Source of the DNA: Chloroflexota bacterium
GTDB lineage: Bacteria; Chloroflexota; UBA4733
Assembly (NCBI GenBank): GCA_025449435.1
Contig: JANWJO010000201.1
Coordinates: 13,362 to 77,361, forward strand
Direction: 5' to 3'
Length of the DNA stretch: 64,000 nucleotides
Each line of letters opens with the position of its first letter. Position 1 is the stretch's first letter. Shown here one piece after another: positions 16,120-22,762 of the stretch. Both the position numbers and the translations under genes were made by a program. Under the pieces are notes generated by a model that had not been told where the DNA came from, searched no databases, and worked only from the letters and a program-made list of their open reading frames with translations.

Positions 16120-17436
16120 TTAGCCAGCGTGCACCGGGCCATTGCTGTGTGACGTTCCGGCACCCACAAGCTCACGCTCAGCATGCCGCGCTGGCGTGCC
16201 AGCAGCAATCGGCAGCGCAGCAAGCTTGGCTTCAAAATCACGCAACGACGACGTGACGCGGATTGGCTCGGACAGTTGGCCGTACAGCGCCTCTTGTGTC
16301 TTGAGTCCGTTGCCGGTCACGATGGCCACCACTACTTCATCCGGCCGGAAGGCCCCCTGAGCGGCGAGCTTCTTGAGCGCAGCGATCGTGACGCCGCCAG
16401 CGGTTTCGGTAAAGATGCCTTCGGTCTGGGCGAGGAGTTGCATGGCTTCGATGATCTCCGCATCAGTGGCCACTTCGGCCGAGCCACCGCTGTCGCGGAT
16501 GGCGTTGAGTGCGTAGTAGCCATCGGCAGGGTTGCCCATGGCGAGTGACTTTGCCACGGTCACTGGCTTTACCGGAACGATGTTGTCGTCGCCACGCTTG
16601 AACGTAGCCACTACTGTCGAACAACCATCTGGTTGGGCGCCACTCATGCGGGTGACCTTATGGGCAATCAGGCCAGCCTTGGCAAATTCGTTGAGCCCTC
16701 GCTGGACCTTGACAAACATGCCTCCACTGCCGATTGGTGCGATGACGTGGTCTGGCGCTTCCCACCCCAGTTGCTCTGCCAACTCGAAGCCGAGCGTCTT
16801 GCTGCCTTCGGTGTAGTACGGCCGGATATTGATGTTCACAAACGCCCAGCCGAACTTGCCGGCAACCTCGCTGGCGAGCCGGTTAACGTCGTCATAGTTG
16901 CCGTCTACCGATACCAAGTTCGGCCCATACACGAGAGCACCAACGATCTTCCCCTGCTCGAGACCGTTGGGGATGAACACAAAGGAACGCATTCCGGCCT
17001 TGGCCGCGTGCGCAGCCACCGAACCGGCGAGGTTTCCGGTTGAGGCGCAGGCAAGGGTATCAAACCCAAACTCGCGTGCCTTGCTCGCTGCCACCGCCGT
17101 GGGGCGATCCTTGAACGAGAACGTGGGGTTGACACTGTCGTTCTTGATGTACAGGCGCTTGAGGCCGAGGAGCCGGCCGAGGTTCTCGGCATGTGTCAGG
17201 GGCGTGAGGCCAGTGCCAAGGTCGACAACTCGATCGCCTTCTAGAGGAAGGAATGGCCGGTAACGCCAGATGCTGTGTGGACCTGCCGCGATCGAGGCAC
17301 GGCTGACGTCGCTCTTGATCGCATCGTAATCGTACACGACTTCGAGTGGACCGAAACAATAGTCACACACATAGATCGGCTCTTGGGGAAACTCGCGACC
17401 GCACTCGCGACAGCGCAGACCAAGGACATACGACAC
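16120..17436 (-). CDS. thrC: threonine synthase
   Basis: A 438-residue PLP enzyme converting O-phosphohomoserine to threonine. An N-terminal zinc ribbon (Cys9, Cys12, Cys24, Cys27) precedes the catalytic domain. Lys109 in NPTFSFKDRP is the Schiff-base residue. ACASTGNLAGS and APIGSGGMF bind substrate and PLP phosphate. Length and layout fit the zinc-ribbon class of threonine synthases. GGGAGGAG precedes the ATG and lies at the edge of a long hairpin that could control access. A sulfur-carrier gene follows, and aspartokinase of the same pathway lies at 46.6 kb. Confidence 0.93.
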   Translation of the reverse strand: MSYVLGLRCRECGREFPQEPIYVCDYCFGPLEVVYDYDAIKSDVSRASIAAGPHSIWRYRPFLPLEGDRVVDLGTGLTPLTHAENLGRLLGLKRLYIKNDSVNPTFSFKDRPTAVAASKAREFGFDTLACASTGNLAGSVAAHAAKAGMRSFVFIPNGLEQGKIVGALVYGPNLVSVDGNYDDVNRLASEVAGKFGWAFVNINIRPYYTEGSKTLGFELAEQLGWEAPDHVIAPIGSGGMFVKVQRGLNEFAKAGLIAHKVTRMSGAQPDGCSTVVATFKRGDDNIVPVKPVTVAKSLAMGNPADGYYALNAIRDSGGSAEVATDAEIIEAMQLLAQTEGIFTETAGGVTIAALKKLAAQGAFRPDEVVVAIVTGNGLKTQEALYGQLSEPIRVTSSLRDFEAKLAALPIAAGTPARHAERELVGAGTSHSNGPVHAG

Positions 17437-17447
17437 CCGGTTCTCCT

Positions 17448-17507
17448 CCCAACAACGATCAGGACCAACTGGCTTGTAGCCGCCTGCCAGTCCCTCATCA
17501 CGTTGGG
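17448..17507 (-). promoter_or_regulatory. long hairpin at the thrC ribosome-binding site
   Basis: On the minus strand a 60-nt segment pairs with itself: CCCAAC (complement of 17502-17507) with GTTGGG (complement of 17448-17453), then GTGAT/ATCGTT, GGAC/GTCC and TGGC/GCCA around an apical loop. Its 3' arm ends in the GGG that begins the thrC Shine-Dalgarno GGGAGGAG. Folding could sequester that site. No known riboswitch motif is evident. Confidence 0.4.
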
Positions 17508-17831
17508 AGTGCTCGGAAGGTAGTGAAAGACACTACACGTTGCGAGCGACCGATCCTCTTATCTTGCAACCGGGCTGCCACTAATGTGGCATCACCGCTT
17601 GCCGGAATTGGCACCGAGCCGCACGAACAGTGATGATCTATCGTACGCTGGTTGCCGGGCTTCGTAGGGCCGTACCCCTCCACCCATCTGGATAAGAGCC
17701 TGGCTGTCTTCTGTTGTCCGCTGCATCCTAACATAGTGAAGGCTGCCCGTCAAAAGGGGGACATGTGAGCGCATCTCCTCTCCCCGGTCCCCAGGGCTGA
17801 GACTGTGCATAACGCCCTCACCGACACGATT

Positions 17832-17864
17832 GGGGCGTCCACACCTTTCGGTTGTGGACGCCCC
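17832..17864 (-). terminator. strong hairpin after the FtsH-like gene
   Basis: A perfect 12-bp GC-rich stem, 17832-17843 with 17853-17864, and a 9-nt loop begin about 25 bp after the stop of the minus-strand protease gene. Only a short A/T-poor tail follows, so termination may be U-tract independent. This is one of the strongest hairpins seen in the window. Confidence 0.65.
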
Positions 17865-17888
17865 TGCTGCGGGTGCTCGAATGCGGTG

Positions 17889-19730
17889 CTATTTAGTAGC
17901 GCATTGGCGCGTTCGTGAGGAGCTCGTCATCGCGGCGAACGCACCGGCGCCGGTCAGCACACCAGCGGCCTCTGGCAACTGGTCGGCCGACTCGGGCAAC
18001 ATGCCCAGCGGCTTGCCTGGTCGAGGCGCATCTTCGCCTTCGATGCGACGCACGATGTCGTACGCATCAGAGCCCACGAGCTCGTCCCTGTCGAGCAGGG
18101 CCTGGGCAATCGCCTCAACGGCCTCGCGGTGCTCGTTGAGCATCTTGCGCACTTGCAGGAATCGCCAGCGCAGCATGCGCTCGACCCGGCGCTGGGTGCG
18201 TGGATCGCTCAAACCGGACGCGGACATCGCCGAGCTGAACGTGCCGTCCATACCAAGTACACGGATGGCCCAGTTGGCAACGTCAGTGGCACGGGCAAAA
18301 TCCGACACGACGCCATTGAATTGGGTGCCGAGGAACAGCTCTTCGGCGGCGCGCGACGCCAGCGAGATGTCTATCTCCGACATGAGGTCTTCACGGCTGG
18401 ACGTATGGTACTCGTGCAAGGGCTTGTTGGCGGAGAAACCGAGCGCTCCACCGTGCCGGATAATCGACACCTTGGACAACCGGTCGCGCCGAGCGAGGCG
18501 CATTTGAGCGTAGGCGTGGCCTGCCTCGTGATAGGCAAGCATCCGGCGCTCTTCAAACGCCATACCGCGAATGGGCTCCTTGAGCCCCAGTTCAAACACA
18601 TCGATGGCCCGGCTGATGTCGATGTAGCTAATCGCACTGCGTCCGTCGAAGTGCGCGTTGATGAGCGCCTCGTTGATTACATGCTTCATGGCCGCTGGGG
18701 TGTAGCCGATGGTGTCCGACACCACGGTGTCCATGGGCAGCGCTTCGTGGGCCACCTTGCCTAGATAGTACTCCAGGATTTCACGCCGGCCTTCGGCGTT
18801 GGGCAAGTGGACCGCGAGCTTGCGATCGAACCGGCCTGGCCGCAGGAGGGCCGCGTCCAGTGTTTGCACCAGGTTTGTTGCGGCGACGGTGAGCACCGGA
18901 TCGCGCTGTGGCTTGCCGCGCTTGAAGCCAAACTTTCGCAGCATTTTCTCTTTGAAGGTTTGGTCCATTGGAGGAGGGTCAAGCTGCATCAGCAACTCAT
19001 TGATAATGCCGCCACCACCACCCATAGACATCATGCCCATGCCCATTGAGGGCATTTGCCCGGCGCGCGATTGCCCGACGGCGTCGATTTCATCCAGGAA
19101 CAGGATACAGGCGCCATATTTGCGCGATAGCTTGCGTGCCTTGCGATACAGCATCTTGATGGTCAAGGCGCCCATGCCCATCCACATGCTTTGCAGTCCG
19201 GCACTGGAGCAATAGCCAAAGGGTACACCGGCCTCGGTAGAGATGCATTGAGCCAGGTAGCTCTTGCCGGTTCCCGGAGGGCCAAACAACAGCAAGCCCC
19301 GAGTTGGCTCGCCACCCATGCTTTTGAACTCTTTGATGCCCTTGAGCAACGCGACCACTCGCCGGGCAACTTCAAGCACCTCTGGATTGCCGCGGTAGTC
19401 CTGGAAACTGAAGCCCGATTCACCGGGCCGGAGCCAGTAGATGCGCGGCCTGCCCAGGAAATACATCAGTCCAGCAAACTGCACCACCATGAAGAAGACA
19501 GCGAATAGCAATTGGAATAGGAGCGCGAGCACGGTGGGTAGTGCACCAGAGAATTGCCTCAGCAGGGGAAGTGCCACGACCCAGAAGACGACCAGCAAAA
19601 TGAGGATGATGACGACCCGGCCAATGTTTCTGCCAAACCACCCGAAGAAGCGGTCGAGCGTTTCATCGACTGACTGATTGAGGCTAGGACCTTGTCGAGC
19701 GTTTGCGCTCACCGCCGGCCATCCTTTCAC
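17889..19730 (-). CDS. FtsH-like membrane AAA+ metalloprotease lacking the extracytoplasmic domain
   Basis: A 613-residue protein with two closely spaced transmembrane helices (about 38-58 and 64-92), an AAA ATPase with Walker A FGPPGTGKS (149-157), pore motif MWMGMGA, Walker B CILFLDEIDA, second-region RPGRFDR, and an M41 peptidase motif HEAGH at 401-405. A Met/Gly-rich insertion (about 221-242) and a longer linker separate Walker B from the arginine fingers. There is almost no loop between the helices, unlike canonical FtsH. AAAGGA lies about 10 bp before an in-frame GTG at codon 7 (19712), which may be the true start. It is preceded by a small membrane-protein gene and followed by a strong terminator. 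Confidence 0.88.
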   Translation of the reverse strand: MKGWPAVSANARQGPSLNQSVDETLDRFFGWFGRNIGRVVIILILLVVFWVVALPLLRQFSGALPTVLALLFQLLFAVFFMVVQFAGLMYFLGRPRIYWLRPGESGFSFQDYRGNPEVLEVARRVVALLKGIKEFKSMGGEPTRGLLLFGPPGTGKSYLAQCISTEAGVPFGYCSSAGLQSMWMGMGALTIKMLYRKARKLSRKYGACILFLDEIDAVGQSRAGQMPSMGMGMMSMGGGGGIINELLMQLDPPPMDQTFKEKMLRKFGFKRGKPQRDPVLTVAATNLVQTLDAALLRPGRFDRKLAVHLPNAEGRREILEYYLGKVAHEALPMDTVVSDTIGYTPAAMKHVINEALINAHFDGRSAISYIDISRAIDVFELGLKEPIRGMAFEERRMLAYHEAGHAYAQMRLARRDRLSKVSIIRHGGALGFSANKPLHEYHTSSREDLMSEIDISLASRAAEELFLGTQFNGVVSDFARATDVANWAIRVLGMDGTFSSAMSASGLSDPRTQRRVERMLRWRFLQVRKMLNEHREAVEAIAQALLDRDELVGSDAYDIVRRIEGEDAPRPGKPLGMLPESADQLPEAAGVLTGAGAFAAMTSSSRTRQCATK

Positions 19731-19772
19731 TGTTGCGGCCTCGCCGGCCGCGAGCGCTGTGGTGGGTGCGAA

Positions 19773-20438
19773 CTATTGGACGCTGACGATCTTATCTTGT
19801 TTATCGAGCGTGAACAGGTATGTCACTTGATCGGATTGTCCACCGCGATCTACCGTGACAATGTACAGGAACACACCATTGCCGTTATCTTCGCGCGCTC
19901 CACCCACATACGAGATGTTTTTTACCACGCCAAGCTTGGGGCGAGCTTGGGAAAGCTGGGCTTCGAGGTCCTGAATCGTGGTCCCTTGACGGATGGAGGT
20001 GCTCAACAAGTTCCAAATACTGGATGTATCACCAGCCTGCTGATACCGGAAGTAATCCAAGGGGGTCTGCGGAGACGGTATTAAGCCTTGGTCCGAGTTC
20101 ACCGTTTGTGCGGCAGGAGGAGGAGCTCCTACCGTCGGCATGAACGCCGGGGCGAAGTAATACGCGGCGCCAGCACCACCCGCCACGACCAGCAAGGCGA
20201 TGGTGCTGACCAGCGGATGACGAATGATCGACCGCACGCCGCCCACGAGGATCAGCAACACGAGCTTGATCGGCATACGAAGCAAGCGGACGACCGGCGA
20301 GCGCTTGGGGGGCAGTGCCGGTTGGGTGCTCACGTCGTCATGTGCCGGAATCACCCAAGACGCGGTGCTACCTGACGGCGGGGGCTGTGCAGGCTCGTTG
20401 CTCTCGTCTCCAGACTGATACACGCTATCCGACCTCAC
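19773..20438 (-). CDS. single-pass membrane protein of unknown function
   Basis: A 221-residue protein not assigned to a family. The first 50 residues are Pro/Ser/Gln-rich. Residues about 50-70 are hydrophobic with basic flanks, and a clear transmembrane helix lies near 75-98 (VSTIALLVVAGGAGAAYYF). The C-terminal 120 residues look extracytoplasmic, with a beta-rich end (FLYIVTVDRGG, VTYLFTLDKQDKIVSV). It lies 42 bp upstream of the FtsH-like protease on the same strand and may be its partner or substrate (inference). The start is GTG; an in-frame GTG five codons later (20423) has a better ribosome site. Confidence 0.6.
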   Translation of the reverse strand: MRSDSVYQSGDESNEPAQPPPSGSTASWVIPAHDDVSTQPALPPKRSPVVRLLRMPIKLVLLILVGGVRSIIRHPLVSTIALLVVAGGAGAAYYFAPAFMPTVGAPPPAAQTVNSDQGLIPSPQTPLDYFRYQQAGDTSSIWNLLSTSIRQGTTIQDLEAQLSQARPKLGVVKNISYVGGAREDNGNGVFLYIVTVDRGGQSDQVTYLFTLDKQDKIVSVQ

Positions 20439-20628
20439 TGGCTGCAGCGACCAAGGGATCGGGTTGGTCGTCGACTGTTTTCACTGCGGCGGAAGGCCGC
20501 AATCATCTGTACGCTCTTCGCTACATGGTACGAGCGAGTCCAGAGGGCGTCAAGACGGACGGTACCTGGGCTCCCAGCAACGGACCGGCTGGTGCTTTCT
20601 TGGCCGCCTGACAGGCATGCATGCGCGC

Positions 20629-21282
20629 CTAGCGTGTTCCCACCGCTACGAGGGTACGCGCCCGATGCCAGGTACTAGGTGCGTGAATCAGGCGCCAGGC
20701 CCGCCTACTGAGTGCCCGCCCTAGGCGATGTTTGCCAACGTATGGGAATAGCCCCGACACCACCACGTGGTGATATCCAGCCATTTGCAACGCACCATGC
20801 AAAGAGGTGGCATCAAAGAGGTGCTTGTGGTCAGGGTCCGCAAACAGTACCGGATCAGGATGATCTCGATTGGGCGTGAGCACCACGAGACGGCCACCTA
20901 GCTGAAGCACACGGCGCCATTCCAGAAGTGCCGCACCGGGTGAAGGGAGATGTTCGATCAGGTGCTGCGCCACGATCGCACCGACGCATGCATCTTGGAA
21001 TGGCAGTACTGGCGACCCATCCGTCAACAAGGCAGTTCCACCGCGATTGGCCGCTATCGAGAGTGCCGCGACATTGGTATCAATACCGACCGGCGCGAGC
21101 CCCGCCTGTCGCAACAATGGAAATAACGGGCCAGTGCCACACCCAATGTCCAGTACGGTCATACCTGGAAGGCTACGCAACGCCTTGACCGCGATCATGC
21201 TTTCGATAAAGCGATCGCGGAAGCGGTCCCGACCCGCGTAATAGGCTGCGCCGTAGGGATGTTCGCTAGGGATAGATACCAC
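20629..21282 (-). CDS. class I SAM-dependent methyltransferase
   Basis: A 217-residue methyltransferase of the UbiE/type-11 kind. VLDIGCGTGPLFPLL is the SAM-binding glycine motif, FQDACVGAIVAQHLIEHLPSP is the post-II region, and WRRVLQLGGRLVVLTPN follows. The substrate is unknown. Its GTG start lies inside the end of gdhA (17-bp overlap), so translation is probably coupled. About 190 bp without a gene follows, containing a 6-bp hairpin at 20485-20501. Confidence 0.82.
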   Translation of the reverse strand: MVSIPSEHPYGAAYYAGRDRFRDRFIESMIAVKALRSLPGMTVLDIGCGTGPLFPLLRQAGLAPVGIDTNVAALSIAANRGGTALLTDGSPVLPFQDACVGAIVAQHLIEHLPSPGAALLEWRRVLQLGGRLVVLTPNRDHPDPVLFADPDHKHLFDATSLHGALQMAGYHHVVVSGLFPYVGKHRLGRALSRRAWRLIHAPSTWHRARTLVAVGTR

Positions 21283-22534
21283 GCAATACGTAGCCTGCGG
21301 CCACCTTGGAAACGGCGTTCATATATGCCGCCGTGCGCAGATCGACGTGTTGCTCCCCAGCCGTCTTGGTCACACCCTCGAACGCGCGCTCCATAATATC
21401 GAACAGCCGGGCGTTAATTTCGCGTTCCGACCAGAAAAACGACTGCAAATCCTGCACCCACTCGAAATACGACACCGTGACCCCACCAGCATTTGCCAGA
21501 ATATCCGGTACGACGACCACGCCGCGCTGCGCAAGTATGGCATCGGCATCGGGCGTGGTGGGTCCGTTGGCTCCCTCCACCACCAACGCAGCCCGAATAC
21601 TACTAGCATTGGCCCGCGTAATTTGGTTTTCGATAGCAGCCGGCACCAACACGTCACACTCACATGTCAGCACCTGTTCGTTGCTGAGTCGCTCCCCACC
21701 CTTGAAAGCGATGACTGATCGGTGCTGGCGCACCACCTCTTGCAACTCGGCAGTGTCGATGCCGTGTTCGTTATACACGCCACCGTCCTGGTCACTCACC
21801 GCCACGATACGCGCACCGACGGCTTGGAGTGCTACGGCAGCGGCACTCCCTACATTGCCAAACCCCTGCACGGCCACGCGGGCACCTTGAAGGGGCAGGT
21901 GGACATATTCGCAGGCCTTGCGCGTGATGGCCATGATGCCGCGCCCGGTAGCTTCTAGCCGTCCTTCCGACCCTCCGATGGCAACTGGCTTGCCAGTGAC
22001 GCAGGCCGGAACCGAGAATCCCTTCTGCTGGCTGTATGTGTCCATAAACCAGGCCATGACTTGCGGGTTGGTGTTCATGTCTGGTGCTGGGATGTCGACT
22101 TCCGGACCGATAATTGGTGAGATCTCGGTGGTGTACCGGCGCGTCAAGTTTTCGATCTCGCGTTGCGACATCACTTTCGGATCGCACCGTACCCCACCCT
22201 TCGCACCGCCGAAAGGTATGCCGACAACAGCACACTTCCAGGTCATCCACATAGCCAGGGCGCGTACCTCATCGAGCGTGACCGTCGTGCCGTAGCGAAT
22301 GCCCCCCTTTGCCGGGCCCCGCACCATGTTGTGCTGCACACGATAGCCGGTAAAGACTTCGACACCGCCGCTGTCCATCTTGACCGGAAAATGCACGATG
22401 AGTTCGCGTTTGGGTTGTCGTAGGATCGCAGCAATAGCGGGGTCCAACCCGAGCCTGGCAGCCACAGCGTTGAATTGATGCACGGCGATGTCATAGGCGT
22501 TGAGCGGCTCAGCTGACTCTACGGTCGCAACCAT
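21266..22534 (-). CDS. gdhA: glutamate dehydrogenase (Glu/Leu/Phe/Val dehydrogenase family)
   Basis: A 422-residue oxidative deaminase or reductive aminase linking 2-oxoglutarate and glutamate. GPAKGGIRYG and WKCAVVGIPFGGAKGG contain the substrate-binding and catalytic lysines. The C-terminal Rossmann domain has VQGFGNVGSAAA. Length matches hexameric bacterial and archaeal GDHs. ATG is preceded by AAAGGAT. It is the first gene of a two-gene unit with the methyltransferase and is divergent from the large histidine kinase at 22763. Confidence 0.92.
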   Translation of the reverse strand: MVATVESAEPLNAYDIAVHQFNAVAARLGLDPAIAAILRQPKRELIVHFPVKMDSGGVEVFTGYRVQHNMVRGPAKGGIRYGTTVTLDEVRALAMWMTWKCAVVGIPFGGAKGGVRCDPKVMSQREIENLTRRYTTEISPIIGPEVDIPAPDMNTNPQVMAWFMDTYSQQKGFSVPACVTGKPVAIGGSEGRLEATGRGIMAITRKACEYVHLPLQGARVAVQGFGNVGSAAAVALQAVGARIVAVSDQDGGVYNEHGIDTAELQEVVRQHRSVIAFKGGERLSNEQVLTCECDVLVPAAIENQITRANASSIRAALVVEGANGPTTPDADAILAQRGVVVVPDILANAGGVTVSYFEWVQDLQSFFWSEREINARLFDIMERAFEGVTKTAGEQHVDLRTAAYMNAVSKVAAGYVLRGIYP

Positions 22535-22665
22535 GTGGATGACATCCTTTGTGGCTCTTCGGTGAGGTGAGTGTGCCGGACTGTTGCGCCATGTGCATCA
22601 TTGAACATAGCGACACCTCTGCTACCATGCTACCGGAACGGTGATTACCGCCGCGTTTCGCTCTT

Positions 22666-22707
22666 GTGTCAGCGTGGTAAAGCCAGCGCCAGTGGCCAAG
22701 CTGACAC
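22666..22707 (+). promoter_or_regulatory. hairpin in the leader of the four-GAF histidine kinase
   Basis: A perfect 8-bp inverted repeat, 22666-22673 with 22700-22707, encloses 26 nt that can form a smaller internal stem. It ends 55 bp before the kinase ATG in the divergent gdhA/kinase region. It could be an operator or an RNA structure; nothing more can be said. Confidence 0.3.
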
Positions 22708-22762
22708 CGCGCTCGTATAAGACGCTGCGGCGAACTTGTGGTCAACGAGAGGATTGCCGGCT

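Larger units (their letters stand above)
17437..17888. other. intergenic region of 452 bp upstream of thrC
   Basis: Bounded by the thrC start and the end of the FtsH-like gene. It holds the thrC leader hairpin and a strong terminator, both listed separately, plus weak short inverted repeats (for example TGCC/GGCA near 17595). No convincing ORF, tRNA, SRP RNA or T-box sequence was seen. Confidence 0.5.

Noticed and set aside
17437..17640. T-box or SAM riboswitch upstream of thrC
   Set aside because: The T-box antiterminator consensus (AGGGTGGNACCGCG-like) and SAM aptamer elements are absent on the minus strand; only a generic hairpin is seen.
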